A stretch of DNA of 61,562 bases from Clostridia bacterium (GCA_017404545.1 JAFRCC010000010.1:1-61562), one strand, 5' to 3'; numbered from the stretch's first letter, positions 26,167 through 36,159 are shown. The notes: generated from the sequence alone by a model not told the origin. A program made the numbers and translations.

Positions 26167-27255
26167 TTATCTTCCATCATATGGATCATCTTCCCAATTT
26201 CGATCCATCTCTTTAAATGATTTTACTTTTGCATTTGGTTCACGCAGCTCTTCAAAGTCAAATCTTCTAAATACTTCTGAAGCATTCTCTTTTGTAACAT
26301 CAATAATGTATGGAATATCATCGATCGTTACAACCAAACAACGAGTATATCTTGTTCCTACACCAGGGTTGTTTTCTACTTCTTTCCAAACCTTTTTTCT
26401 TGACCTAGCACCTATTTTGGTATCTACAATCTCTTTTATATATTCAAACATACCAGCTGAATCTAAATCATATTCATCTCGCAATATTTGAATAGCATAT
26501 TGCAAGAATTCTATATCATCGGTGCTTATACTATCTTCAGTATTATGTTGTACTTCTTCGATATGCTCTTTAGCAATTTTGCTTCTGTTAGAATTAAATT
26601 GTCTTACCACAGAGCCAAATTTATCATTTGGATCATATAATGGTTTAATTCCTTCCAACGTTAATCCAGTTTTCATTCTAGTAAGATCCTTTATTTGTGT
26701 AAAGTCATCTAAATCTAGAGATACACAATATTCATTACTAGCCAATCCTACTAAATAATGTGTAACTGCTTCATCCCATAGAATACATACATCATAATTA
26801 TTAGAGCACCCAGATAGTTTAAGCATCTCACTAATGGATTTAGCAAGTATTCTTGAAATTTCAAAACAATTTCTTCTATTATGTTGTTGCCTATGCTCTC
26901 TCCATGTGTGATCAGTATCTCTTCCATATGAATCTGGAAGAAAAAATGTTTCGTCGTCATTTTTCTTTATATAAGACAATACATTATCATCATATGTATA
27001 CTCCTCACACAATTTTTTGTATATTGTTAATATTTTTTCTTCATTACTCCCATCACTTTGAGCTAACTCAGTAACAAATAATTTTAAATCATCTGGTAAA
27101 ACCCATTTTTCGGCATCTATAGTAACATTGACATCGTCGGCTATTCCATATAATCGAAACGAATGTTTAAATTTGGGTTCAATAACAATAGTAGGTTTTC
27201 TTTTTAAATCATTTGTTACCAAGTTACTTAATTTGCTAAGTCTTGTTATATTCAT
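26167..27255 (-). CDS. Transglutaminase-like protein A
   Basis: 362 residues, no signal peptide. NRRNCFEISRILAKSI gives a cysteine (130) on a helix, VTHYLVGL a histidine (166) and VSLDLDDF an aspartate (181 or 183): the Cys-His-Asp triad of the transglutaminase-like (papain-fold) superfamily, in the right order and spacing. A C-terminal domain of about 130 residues (RYTRCLVVTIDDIPYIIDV) follows. The neighbour at 27280-28521 is a paralogue with the same triad and the same DLTRMKTGLTLEGI block. Cytoplasmic protease or amidase or peptide cross-linker is possible; substrate unknown. Confidence 0.65.
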   Translation of the reverse strand: MNITRLSKLSNLVTNDLKRKPTIVIEPKFKHSFRLYGIADDVNVTIDAEKWVLPDDLKLFVTELAQSDGSNEEKILTIYKKLCEEYTYDDNVLSYIKKNDDETFFLPDSYGRDTDHTWREHRQQHNRRNCFEISRILAKSISEMLKLSGCSNNYDVCILWDEAVTHYLVGLASNEYCVSLDLDDFTQIKDLTRMKTGLTLEGIKPLYDPNDKFGSVVRQFNSNRSKIAKEHIEEVQHNTEDSISTDDIEFLQYAIQILRDEYDLDSAGMFEYIKEIVDTKIGARSRKKVWKEVENNPGVGTRYTRCLVVTIDDIPYIIDVTKENASEVFRRFDFEELREPNAKVKSFKEMDRNWEDDPYDGR

Positions 27256-27279
27256 ATACTCATCGCCCCCTTTTTAATA

Positions 27280-28521
27280 TTATCCACCAAAATATTCATA
27301 TTGATTTTCGCCTGCATTAGTTACGAATACATTATTATCTAAATTGGCTATATCTGTAACTGTTAAAGTTTTATCTATACTATCTAATAAATATGTTTGT
27401 CCTTTATATTCGAAATATAAACAACGTTCATATCTGCGTTCTATATTAGAGGTATCTTCTTTCCATATCTTTTCGATTTTAAAACCAGAATCTTCTATTA
27501 TATGTCTTAAACATTCAAAAAAACCTTGTGAATCAATATTAAATTTGTTTATAGCATTTATAACCACATTAAAATATCCTATAACATCTGTTTGCTTTAA
27601 CTTTTGCTCTGCTTCTTTTATTTCTGGTAATTCATCTAATCGGTTTTTATTATAATCATTTACAGCTTTACTGAATTTACCATGTTCATCTCTTAATATG
27701 TGTATTCCTTTTATAGTTAATCCCATTTTTAATCTAGTTAAGTCTTTTATACTATTAAAATCATCTTGATCTAAAATTACACTATAATCTTTGCCAGTTA
27801 AACCTACAACATAATGTGTGTTTTCTTTATCTCCTAACATAAATGCTTCTAAATCTGCTTTGCCGTCTATCAGTTTATTTATGGCTTTTGCATAAAATCT
27901 TGAAAATTCATAACAAATTCTTCTGTTATGATTTTTTCTCTTTTCTGCCCATTCTGGTCCGACAACACGGCCATACCAATCAACTGCAATATATTTTATG
28001 TTTAAAGGATCACTATCATCTCTCTTGAAAAAGTAAAGTACATTTGCATCATATATATAAGTTATACAAATAAATTGGTATACTTTTATTATTTTTTCTT
28101 CTAAGCTAAGTGTTTTATCTTCTAACAATTGGTTTACTATATCATCAACAGGCTTCTCTATTTCCCACTTTACCGTATCATATTCTATCCAGTCTTCTTT
28201 AAGGGCTCTTCCAGGTTCCAATATTATTTTATAATTTTCACCTAAATTTTTACACACTTCATTATAAAATTTCTTTACATATTCGTCTCGATTATAAGCT
28301 GTTCTTTTCACTAGCTTTTGATATGTTTCTTCCAGCTTATCTTCTGCAACTCCAACACTCATTAAAACTTTTATAGAGCTATCTTTACTTACTTTATAAA
28401 AAAAATCCTTATCTTCTAAATATTCTTTTATCTTTTCATTTTGGGTGCAATTTTCATTTTTGCTCTTTTTTAATTTTAACATGGCTTCATTCATAACTTT
28501 TATTACAACAAATTCATCCAT
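27280..28521 (-). CDS. Transglutaminase-like protein B
   Basis: 413 residues from ATG 28521, 8 bases after GGAG; the first possible ATGs lie too near to it. HNRRICYEFSRFYAKAI (Cys203), ENTHYVVGL (His236) and YSVILDQDDF (Asp251) repeat the triad of protein A, as does KDLTRLKMGLTIKGIHIL. About 110 extra residues at the N-terminus. The C-terminal domain RYERCLYFEYKGQTYLLDSI also corresponds. The gene ends 24 bases before the start of protein A. The tandem arrangement suggests a duplicated two-component system of unknown substrate. Confidence 0.65.
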   Translation of the reverse strand: MDEFVVIKVMNEAMLKLKKSKNENCTQNEKIKEYLEDKDFFYKVSKDSSIKVLMSVGVAEDKLEETYQKLVKRTAYNRDEYVKKFYNEVCKNLGENYKIILEPGRALKEDWIEYDTVKWEIEKPVDDIVNQLLEDKTLSLEEKIIKVYQFICITYIYDANVLYFFKRDDSDPLNIKYIAVDWYGRVVGPEWAEKRKNHNRRICYEFSRFYAKAINKLIDGKADLEAFMLGDKENTHYVVGLTGKDYSVILDQDDFNSIKDLTRLKMGLTIKGIHILRDEHGKFSKAVNDYNKNRLDELPEIKEAEQKLKQTDVIGYFNVVINAINKFNIDSQGFFECLRHIIEDSGFKIEKIWKEDTSNIERRYERCLYFEYKGQTYLLDSIDKTLTVTDIANLDNNVFVTNAGENQYEYFGG

Positions 28522-28580
28522 TTTCATTTCTCCTTTATCGTAAAATACTAAAAATAACCTTATAATATAAAGGCCCCACA

Positions 28581-29180
28581 TCACTGCGGAGCACTTTTAA
28601 ATGGTTGAAATTCGGTTAGCTTGGGGTAAGCAACATTTGAATTCCAATAAAAATGATGTCTTGCATGCGGAAATATTTTCACAGAATCAATCATGTCATC
28701 ATCTAGTGTTGATAACATACGGCTAATATTGTATAAACTGCGAGCATACTGTTTTGCATTAATTCTTTTTCCATATGCATTGCCATTGCGAATCATTGAG
28801 CTCATTACTCCATCAACCCAAACATTGAAATTCTTGCTTTCTTCATCTCCAATTTTTTGCAATATAATTACTTGCGGATATATTGGAAACAACGGAAGAA
28901 AATCTGTACGTTCAAGCTGAAACGCAACTAAATTATACCGAACCATGAGAATATCACCATCTTCAAGGTGTTGTTGCGCCTCTTCTAGTATACGATACCG
29001 GAGAAGAAAAGCGAGCCAATCTGCAAGAGAATTCGGAATGGCTTTATCTGTTGGCCATCCTACAACTGAGTAGCATACATCCATGTTTGTACACTTTTCC
29101 AATCTGGTTTTGGCCTCTGCGGAGCTAATCTCTTTAGTCTGAGCTAAGGATTTGTCCCGTTCCTTGTAAGTAAACCTCAT
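28581..29180 (-). CDS. Unknown protein, GC-rich orphan gene
   Basis: 199 residues. Starts MRFTYKERDKSLAQTKEISS; AGGAGG is 10 bases ahead of the ATG. A mostly soluble alpha/beta protein with a helical start, a central WPTDKAIPNSLADWLAFLLRYR helix and YGKRINAKQYARSLYNISRM near 135-155. No motif recognised. G+C sample 28921-28980: 25/60. It lies between AT-rich transglutaminase-like genes and unknown genes but has its own consensus promoter, so it does not belong to that operon. Confidence 0.7.
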   Translation of the reverse strand: MRFTYKERDKSLAQTKEISSAEAKTRLEKCTNMDVCYSVVGWPTDKAIPNSLADWLAFLLRYRILEEAQQHLEDGDILMVRYNLVAFQLERTDFLPLFPIYPQVIILQKIGDEESKNFNVWVDGVMSSMIRNGNAYGKRINAKQYARSLYNISRMLSTLDDDMIDSVKIFPHARHHFYWNSNVAYPKLTEFQPFKSAPQ

Positions 29181-29254
29181 TGTGGTCTACCTCCTTTCTG
29201 TTTGCTTTCGCAAATTTTTTTATCAACATTCCACATCCCGTGGGGCACAATAAT

Positions 29255-29283
29255 ATTATACCATCAGTTACATTTTATGTCAA
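29255..29283 (-). promoter_or_regulatory. Sigma-A promoter of the 28581 gene
   Basis: Minus strand TTGACA (29283-29278), 17 bases, TATAAT (29260-29255): full consensus. Confidence 0.9.
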
Positions 29284-29294
29284 TTTTGATTTAC

Positions 29295-29939
29295 TCATTT
29301 ATTGTTTTGTATAATTGCTTTAATATAGAACGCTCTAGCTTTATTATTTAGAGGAACTCTTTCATATCTTTTTAAAAGCTCTATAGTATCTTCGTTGTTG
29401 ATATATACAGCTAAGTCAAATATCATCTCTAAAGTGCTATATACATGCTCTTCAACATGTTCCGCTTCTAATACATATTTTTTTAATAATGCTAATTTAG
29501 TATTTATACTATTAACTAATAAGTCATATTGCTCTTTACTCAAAAGCTCACCTTTTGGATCGTTGTTTAGAATAATTGCAGATAAACAGTCTAATACTCC
29601 ATCATAAGATTTTTCAAAAGCAATTAATAATGTCTCTATAAAAATTTTATACTTCTCTTTATGTATAGGTATATCTTCCAATCTCGTTATAAATGGTAAG
29701 TCTTGAAATGTTACTTCAAACAACATACAAAAACTCATAAACATAAATTTATCATCAGATCTATATAAGGAATCTAATATGTATGGCATTTTGTTTATAT
29801 CTATTTCATTTGCATGTTCAAAAACATCATCAATCCAATTATCTATTTCTGAATCATTTACCTTAAATTCGTTTATGGCGTTATATATCTCATTAATTTC
29901 TGTGGTATTAACTATTTCTGTAAATTGTTTAAAATTCAT
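29295..29939 (-). CDS. Helical protein of unknown function
   Basis: 214 residues, rich in Glu, Asn and Leu, predicted almost wholly helical, possibly a HEAT- or TPR-like solenoid (NKMPYILDSLYRSDDKFMFM, EMIFDLAVYINNEDTIELLKRYE). No signal peptide. Start 15 bases after the 29954 gene; they are likely one transcript. No homology recognised. Confidence 0.55.
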   Translation of the reverse strand: MNFKQFTEIVNTTEINEIYNAINEFKVNDSEIDNWIDDVFEHANEIDINKMPYILDSLYRSDDKFMFMSFCMLFEVTFQDLPFITRLEDIPIHKEKYKIFIETLLIAFEKSYDGVLDCLSAIILNNDPKGELLSKEQYDLLVNSINTKLALLKKYVLEAEHVEEHVYSTLEMIFDLAVYINNEDTIELLKRYERVPLNNKARAFYIKAIIQNNK

Positions 29940-29953
29940 TGTATTACTCCTTA

Positions 29954-30889
29954 TTATATATGATATTTTATTATTTTTTTCATTTTAGGAAGAGCATAAA
30001 AATACTTATCTGAGCTATTTTCAAATAGAATATATAAATCATTATCTATATTGAATAAACCTTCTGCCATTGGTGGTAATTTTATATGCTCCATTTCACT
30101 ATTTTTGTCGAATTTATAGTATGGAATATCTTTTCCATTGTAATTATATGTACTTTGCTCTGTTTCTAATATATTACTATATATCATTAAGTCAGACTTT
30201 ACCAGATTAGTAAATGAAGCGGTAAAAACAAATCTTTTATCTGGTAGTATGGTCATTCCTTGTACCATTTTAGGTAATGAAATTATAAGTTTTGGTTCAG
30301 AGTAGTTATATTCTATTTCTGTGTTATATGCAAAAAGAAGCGGATTATTATCTGGCACTTTATAGAATGGATTCAAAAAGAAATCTCCTATCCATAGTAT
30401 ATGATCTCCATAATAACAAAAATCACCTCTTATAGGTAACTTAGTATCTTTATTACTTCGTACAAAATTAGCTTCTGTACTCATAATTTCATATAAGCTA
30501 TATTCATGAACTACATAGTCGTTTGTAATCCACACAGTATTGTTATCGGTAGTTATTCCTCCTACATGGCCCGTATTATTACTTCCATCCTCTTTTCGCA
30601 ATTCAAGACTTTTTATTAGCTCTCCTGTCGAAAAATCTGTTATGTATAGCATACTAACTTCATGATTACTATTATATGAAGTTTGCATTGCAACATTGTA
30701 CTTATTCGAATATGTTAAACCTTGTGGAACATACTTGTTTGTATTTCCTTGTACAGAAAATACTTCTTCATATTTGCTCTTATTAATAAAGTATGAGGCA
30801 TTTAACCTTATGTAATCATCTCTTAGCAATATTATTACAGATCCTACTATAGTTACTAATATAATTAATATTTTTTTTATTATCTTCAT
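29954..30889 (-). CDS. Membrane-anchored beta-propeller-like protein
   Basis: 311 residues. One N-terminal helix (about 5-22) followed by an extracellular domain of repeated beta strands: YVPQGLTYSNKYNVAMQTSY, GHVGGITTDNNTVWITND, VQGMTILPDKRFVFTAS, PPMAEGLFNIDNDLYILFE. The spacing of these strands and the QGL/GGI/QGM/EGL turns suggest a propeller of about six blades. No signal cleavage site or catalytic motif seen. GGAGG precedes the ATG. Role unknown. Confidence 0.55.
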   Translation of the reverse strand: MKIIKKILIILVTIVGSVIILLRDDYIRLNASYFINKSKYEEVFSVQGNTNKYVPQGLTYSNKYNVAMQTSYNSNHEVSMLYITDFSTGELIKSLELRKEDGSNNTGHVGGITTDNNTVWITNDYVVHEYSLYEIMSTEANFVRSNKDTKLPIRGDFCYYGDHILWIGDFFLNPFYKVPDNNPLLFAYNTEIEYNYSEPKLIISLPKMVQGMTILPDKRFVFTASFTNLVKSDLMIYSNILETEQSTYNYNGKDIPYYKFDKNSEMEHIKLPPMAEGLFNIDNDLYILFENSSDKYFYALPKMKKIIKYHI

Positions 30890-31035
30890 ATAGTTTCCTC
30901 CATTTTATATCGTTTTCAATCTTACCATCCAGCTCATCGATAACTTTTAAAGTATATTCTCTTGTATATATTACCTAATGCATCACTTTTACGTATTCTA
31001 TCATATTATCATATAATATCAAAAGAATGTAATAA

Positions 31036-31072
31036 AAAAAACATACCACAGTAATACTTCTGTAATATGTTT
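31036..31072 (-). terminator. gpmI terminator
   Basis: CATA-TACAG/CTGTG-TATG type stem across 31041-31068, followed on the minus strand by TTTTTTTTATT. It sits 30-60 bases after the gpmI stop. Confidence 0.7.
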
Positions 31073-31100
31073 TCTATTTTTTATCTGTTCTAAAGAATAT

Positions 31101-32645
31101 TTATTTTACAATTATAGATTCACCAGTCATCTCAGCAGGTTTATCAATTCCTAATAACTCAAGCATTGTTGGTGCCAAATCGCAAAGCTTTCCTTCACCT
31201 TCTGGTTTAAGCTTAATATCTTGACCTCTATCTGTTACAACTGAAAGTGGTACTAAATTTGTAGTATGAGCTGTATGAGGCATTCCTGTTTCGTAATTTA
31301 CCATTACCTCACAGTTTCCATGATCTGCCGTCATTAATAAGTTACCATGTACATCCTTTATTGCTGTTAATATTTTTCCAACACATGTATCAACAGCTTC
31401 TAATGCCTTTATAACAGCTTCTAATGAACCTGTGTGTCCAACCATATCTGGATTAGCAAAATTTAATATAATCGTGTTATATTTTCCTGAATAAATTGCG
31501 TCTACAACTTTGCCACAAACTTGATATGCACTCATTTCTGGTTGTAAATCGTATGTTTCAACCTTTGGAGATGGAACTAGTATTCTATCTTCTCCCTCGT
31601 ATTGCTTTTCCTCTCCGCCATTAAAGAAGAATGTAACGTGAGCATATTTTTCTGTTTCTGCTATTCTTAATTGTTTTCCTCCATTTTTGCTAATAACTTC
31701 TCCATACGTGTTTACAATAGGCTCCTTTTTAAATGCTATTTTTACATTTGGCATAGTCTCATCGTAGCTTGTAAAGCATACATAGAATAAGTCCATTTTT
31801 TCTGTAGCAAATTCAGCAAAATCCTTATCTACCAATGTTCTTGTTATTTCTCTGGCTCTGTCTGGTCTAAAGTTAAAGAATATAACTGAATCGTTATTTT
31901 CTATTTTAGCAACTGGATTTCCGTTTTCTTTTATAACAACTGGTACAACAAACTCGTCTGTTACTCCTTCGTCATATGATTTTTGAACTGCATCTACTGA
32001 AGAAGCAGCCTCGTTTCCAGTACCTCTTACTAGTGCATTATATGCTTGCTCTACCCTATTCCAACGTTTATCTCTATCCATTGCATAGAATCTTCCAGAT
32101 AATGTTGCAATTTTACCAACACCTAAATCACTCATTTTGTTTTCTAATGCTTCTACATAGCTCTTTGCCGATTGAGGTGGCGTATCTCTACCATCTAGGA
32201 AACAATGAACAAACACATCTTTAAAATCCATTTTCTTAGCTAATTCTAATAATCCATATAAATGCTCTTGATGAGAATGAACTCCACCATCTGATAGTAA
32301 CCCTAAAATATGTAATTTAGAATTATTCTTTTTGCAGTTTTCAATAGCACCTACTAATTCCTTATTATCAAAGAAATCTCCATCTTGAATTGATTTTGTA
32401 ATTCTTGTTAGCTCTTGATATATAACTCTACCTGCACCTATATTTGTATGACCAACTTCTGAATTTCCCATCTGTCCTGTTGGAAGACCTACAGCAAGTT
32501 CACTAGCTGCTATTTTGGTTGTTGGATATTCAGCCCATATTTTTCTTATATTAGGAATGTTTGCAAGTTTAACGCCATTTCCATCAAATCTCGGATTATC
32601 TCCAAATCCATCTAAAATCATAAGCATAGTTAAATTATTGTTCAT
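31101..32645 (-). CDS. gpmI: Cofactor-independent phosphoglycerate mutase
   Basis: 514 residues from ATG 32645 (GGGAG 9 bases ahead); the earlier ATG would add 17 residues absent from the family. Interconverts 2- and 3-phosphoglycerate in glycolysis; also important in sporulating cells. MLMILDGFGDNPR gives the first metal aspartate (usually DGWG), GQMGNSEVGHTNIGAGR the phospho-serine, and MTADHGNCEVM and PHTAHTTNLVP the remaining manganese ligands. Length and motif order are normal. Monocistronic with its own terminator. Confidence 0.95.
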   Translation of the reverse strand: MNNNLTMLMILDGFGDNPRFDGNGVKLANIPNIRKIWAEYPTTKIAASELAVGLPTGQMGNSEVGHTNIGAGRVIYQELTRITKSIQDGDFFDNKELVGAIENCKKNNSKLHILGLLSDGGVHSHQEHLYGLLELAKKMDFKDVFVHCFLDGRDTPPQSAKSYVEALENKMSDLGVGKIATLSGRFYAMDRDKRWNRVEQAYNALVRGTGNEAASSVDAVQKSYDEGVTDEFVVPVVIKENGNPVAKIENNDSVIFFNFRPDRAREITRTLVDKDFAEFATEKMDLFYVCFTSYDETMPNVKIAFKKEPIVNTYGEVISKNGGKQLRIAETEKYAHVTFFFNGGEEKQYEGEDRILVPSPKVETYDLQPEMSAYQVCGKVVDAIYSGKYNTIILNFANPDMVGHTGSLEAVIKALEAVDTCVGKILTAIKDVHGNLLMTADHGNCEVMVNYETGMPHTAHTTNLVPLSVVTDRGQDIKLKPEGEGKLCDLAPTMLELLGIDKPAEMTGESIIVK

Positions 32646-32833
32646 ACTTATTACTCCCTTCTTTTTAACAATCTTGTCATAAAATCCAATACACATTATA
32701 TGGCAGTTCTAGATTTTTGTCTATAAAAATATGAAAATAATTTCAAGTTGTGTGATATAACTTACGCTTTTGCAACCTCATATTTTAAATTTTCGTAAAA
32801 CATATCGCTAAAATTCTGTTGCATCAGTTATAT

Positions 32834-34099
32834 TTAACGTTCATCATGTTCAATTTTTTTATTACGTTGCTCTACTTTTTTAACAGAGTTACCCTGTCCT
32901 CCTTTTGGGGTAGTTTTCTCTGAATATATACATCTTTCCAATGTACTTTTTAAATTTTTCAAGTGCCCTGCAAATTCATTCCCAAGTCTCATTGCAAGAA
33001 GATCTGGCTGCGTAATTAAATCTAACTTACTATATTTAACCGGAATACGTGGATTATTAATTTTCACACAACCCCAAAATGCTTTTGGAGATATACTAGT
33101 GTTTTTACTATTTAGTTGCACATCTTCTAGATTATGGCATCCGCTAAATGCACAATAATCTATACGTGAACATTTGGGTGGAATAGTTATTCGAGGCAGA
33201 GAAATACACATACCAAATGCATGTTCACCTATATGGTTGCAATTCCTTGGTATATTTATATTTTTTAGCTTTTGACAAAAGCTAAAAACCGAATCGTTAA
33301 TTTCTTCGAGGTCATTTGGTAAATGCACAGATTCTAGATTATAACATTCACAGAAAGCATAACTCCCTATATTTTTACAACTATCTGGAATATACATTTC
33401 TTTTAAATTAGTACAACTATAAAAAGCACAAGCTTCAATACGTTCCAATTTTTGTGGAAGCACAAGCTTTTTTAAGCTCTTAAAACCGCTAAAAGCATGA
33501 TTGCCTATCACCTTTACAGAATTAGGTAGTTTTAACACTTGTATACGTTTTTGTTCAGGAAACATTTCCTGATTTATAGTACTTAACTCAGTATTTTTTA
33601 AATCGATGTATACTAACTCATCACACATTCCAAACAAATTTTCTTCAATTTCCTGTACATCTTTTGGTAAAGTTATCCCTTCTAATTTTCTACAAAAATC
33701 TTCTATAAATACCATTTCAAATTTATTAAGTGACCTAGTTGAATTATGAATATAGATTCTATCTTCATCTGGAGAACTTATCCCAATGTCTTCATTCAAT
33801 CTTGTGGCTTCACCCAAAAGGTGAAATTGCCTTATATTAGTACAACCTTTAAACGATAAACTATCTAATATTATCAAGGTATTTTCTGGCATAATAAATT
33901 GCTCTAAGCTTTTACAGTTCATAAAAGCATCCGCGCCTATAAAAATTCTTTGATTAGGATTTTTTACATGGTCCTTATCTGGAATAGTAAGATTTTTTAA
34001 TGCGGAGCATCCATCAAATGCATGTGCACCAATACTACTAAGGTTTGATATTCCATCAAATTCCACACTTTCCAAATTTTTAAAACCGTTCAAAAGCAA
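32834..34099 (-). CDS. LRR_5 (BspA-like) protein, main frame after a frameshift
   Basis: 421 residues, a series of BspA-type leucine-rich repeats (about 23 residues each, pattern I-G-x-x-A-F-x-x-C-x-x-L-x-x-I-x-I-P): IGAHAFDGCSALKNLTIP, IGNHAFSGFKSLKKLVLP, IGSYAFCECYNLESVHLP, IGEHAFGMCISLPRITIP. The final 45 residues are a basic, low-complexity tail. No signal peptide in this part. It overlaps the 34080-34337 gene by 20 bases; one T too many in a TTTT run (minus strand, 34085-34082) puts the two in different frames. Deleting it joins ...FAFERF to KNLESVEF in one repeat. Probably one gene with a real or technical indel. Confidence 0.7.
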   Translation of the reverse strand: MLLNGFKNLESVEFDGISNLSSIGAHAFDGCSALKNLTIPDKDHVKNPNQRIFIGADAFMNCKSLEQFIMPENTLIILDSLSFKGCTNIRQFHLLGEATRLNEDIGISSPDEDRIYIHNSTRSLNKFEMVFIEDFCRKLEGITLPKDVQEIEENLFGMCDELVYIDLKNTELSTINQEMFPEQKRIQVLKLPNSVKVIGNHAFSGFKSLKKLVLPQKLERIEACAFYSCTNLKEMYIPDSCKNIGSYAFCECYNLESVHLPNDLEEINDSVFSFCQKLKNINIPRNCNHIGEHAFGMCISLPRITIPPKCSRIDYCAFSGCHNLEDVQLNSKNTSISPKAFWGCVKINNPRIPVKYSKLDLITQPDLLAMRLGNEFAGHLKNLKSTLERCIYSEKTTPKGGQGNSVKKVEQRNKKIEHDER

Positions 34100-34337
34100 A
34101 CATTTCTATATGTTTCACATTATTCTTCATAATTACCTTTTTAACCATGTCAGCAACACTAATTTCATCATTTTTGTCTTCATCATCAAGTGTTAGGTTA
34201 AAAGTAAAATCATTTTCTCTATCTATATGAGCTCCTATCTCTACTACAGATTCTGGAATAATTAGTACACCATTGTGTACATCTTCCGCACTAATTGATT
34301 TTAATCTGGTTTTTTTGTCCTCATCATAAAATTTCAT
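34080..34337 (-). CDS. N-terminal part of the LRR_5 protein, ends at a frameshift
   Basis: 85 residues. Starts MKFYDEDKKTRLKSISAEDV, shows an early repeat-like IPESVVEIGAHI and ends KHIEMFAFERF just where an LRR repeat (HIEMFAF + KNLESVEF) should continue. The stop follows directly after the TTTT run that separates it from the 32834-34099 frame. I read both together as the full gene (32834-34337). Function unknown: LRR_5 proteins often bind partners; no signal peptide or sorting motif is seen, so it may be cytoplasmic. Confidence 0.55.
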   Translation of the reverse strand: MKFYDEDKKTRLKSISAEDVHNGVLIIPESVVEIGAHIDRENDFTFNLTLDDEDKNDEISVADMVKKVIMKNNVKHIEMFAFERF

Positions 34338-34365
34338 TCAACATCCTCCTTAAAAACAATAAACA

Positions 34366-36159
34366 CTATTTTAATTTTCCATAGAACATATCACTAAATA
34401 TACCGCCGTTGTCAATTAGCTCCTGATATTTTCCGTCTTCAGCTATTCTACCTTCATTTAATACAATTATCCTATCACAATTCTTTAGTGTAGTTAATCT
34501 GTGTGCTATTGATATTATTGTAGTATGATTTTCTTTTTGTAGTTTTTCAATTTCATTTTGAATATACTTCTCTGATGTATTATCTAATGCCGAAGTTGCT
34601 TCATCCAATATTAATATTTTAGGTTTTCTTAGGAAAATTCTTGCTATAGCAATTCTTTGCCTTTGCCCACCAGATAAATTGTTCCCGCTCTCCGATATAA
34701 CTGAATCAAATTTGTCTGGTAATCCATTTATATAATCAAATATATACGCTTTCTTTGCAGCATCTTCTACATCTTTTAATGGAACTTCTCCTTCGATACC
34801 ATAACATATATTTTCATATATTGTTCCTGCTATTAAGAATGGTGTTTGAGGCACTAATGCAATCGTGCCTGCTATATCTTTTCTTGAAAGTTTATCAATA
34901 TTTTCTGAATCAATATAAATTTTTCCATCGCCTTTTTCAAGCTTACATATAGCTTTAATTAATGATGACTTACCACAACCACTTGGACCAGCAATGCCAA
35001 GGAACATTTCTTTATTTATGTCTAAACTAAAATCATTCAAGATAGTTTTCGTTTTATCTTCGTTATAGTAGAAGTTTAAATTTTTAATTTCAACAATAGG
35101 TGTTTTTGCTTTCCCAGATTCTTTGTTTTTATCCGTTGGATTTGCAATCATTTTGTATGAAAAATCATTATCTATTTCAACCATACCAAAGAAATCTTTA
35201 GCAAGAACTGTACATTCAGATAATTCATCAAATATTCTATGTAATTCTTCTAATGGTTTTAATAATTGTGTAAAACAAAGATATGCTGTTAAAACGCTAC
35301 CTGTTGTTATAACGCCTTTTGTTGCTAAATATGTTGAAATTCCTATTATTAGTACTGTAAATATTGCCTGGTTAATAAATTTTAAGCAGTCATATAAAGC
35401 CATTGCCTTATGGTGTTTCATCTCTTTAGCTCTTAAAAATTCAGATTTACCATTAAATCTATTAGTTTCTGAATTTACACTATCACAAATTCTAATTACC
35501 TCTATGCCATTAATAAGCTCTACTATACTTCCGTCCATTTGAGACTTGCTTTCAAGAAGCTCAACTCTTATTCCTTTTTGGCTCTTTATTTGTTTCATAA
35601 CAATCCATACGCCAATTGGAATTACAAGCATCATTGGAAGAGCAAGAATTGGTGGCAAAGTTATAAATATTGTTATAATAGCTGCTATACTATTAAAAAT
35701 AGCAGGTGCAAAATCCATAAATAATAATTTTTCTAATTTAACTGTACCTTCTAAGGACCTATTCAATTTTCCATGGATGTTACCAGTCATATTAGCTCTA
35801 AAATATGATAATGGAGCCATAAGTAAAGATTTTATAACCATCCCTCTAGCTTTTTTTTCTGTTCTAGTGGCAACATCTTCTACTAATACTCTTCTGATAA
35901 TCTTTATTATTTCATTTATTACATTTACAACTAAAATTAAAATTAAAAAAGGAACAACCTTTTCAAATGATACTTCGTTTTTACTAAGTATATCATCTGT
36001 TAACCATCCAATAGTTTTAGGCGTTATTTGAGTTAAAACAGCTGATGTAATCATTATTGCTATAATAAGTATAAAAATAAACTTTTGTTTACGCTCTAGA
36101 AGTCTATATATTTTCTTTAAAACAAGTTTTAAATCATTATTATTTTTTACTTTTTTCAT
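34366..36159 (-). CDS. ABC exporter, membrane plus ATPase domain
   Basis: 597 residues. Six membrane helices in the first 320 residues (FIFILIIAIMITSAVLT, FLILILVVNVINEIIKI and so on), then the ATPase: Walker A GPSGCGKSSL (about 405-414), signature LSGGQRQRIA (about 506-515), Walker B ILILDEATSALD and the switch histidine in AHRLTT. A half-transporter that must form a homodimer or heterodimer; only one such gene is present, so a homodimer is likely. Drug, lipid or peptide substrate cannot be told. GGAGG precedes the ATG. Confidence 0.9.
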   Translation of the reverse strand: MKKVKNNNDLKLVLKKIYRLLERKQKFIFILIIAIMITSAVLTQITPKTIGWLTDDILSKNEVSFEKVVPFLILILVVNVINEIIKIIRRVLVEDVATRTEKKARGMVIKSLLMAPLSYFRANMTGNIHGKLNRSLEGTVKLEKLLFMDFAPAIFNSIAAIITIFITLPPILALPMMLVIPIGVWIVMKQIKSQKGIRVELLESKSQMDGSIVELINGIEVIRICDSVNSETNRFNGKSEFLRAKEMKHHKAMALYDCLKFINQAIFTVLIIGISTYLATKGVITTGSVLTAYLCFTQLLKPLEELHRIFDELSECTVLAKDFFGMVEIDNDFSYKMIANPTDKNKESGKAKTPIVEIKNLNFYYNEDKTKTILNDFSLDINKEMFLGIAGPSGCGKSSLIKAICKLEKGDGKIYIDSENIDKLSRKDIAGTIALVPQTPFLIAGTIYENICYGIEGEVPLKDVEDAAKKAYIFDYINGLPDKFDSVISESGNNLSGGQRQRIAIARIFLRKPKILILDEATSALDNTSEKYIQNEIEKLQKENHTTIISIAHRLTTLKNCDRIIVLNEGRIAEDGKYQELIDNGGIFSDMFYGKLK

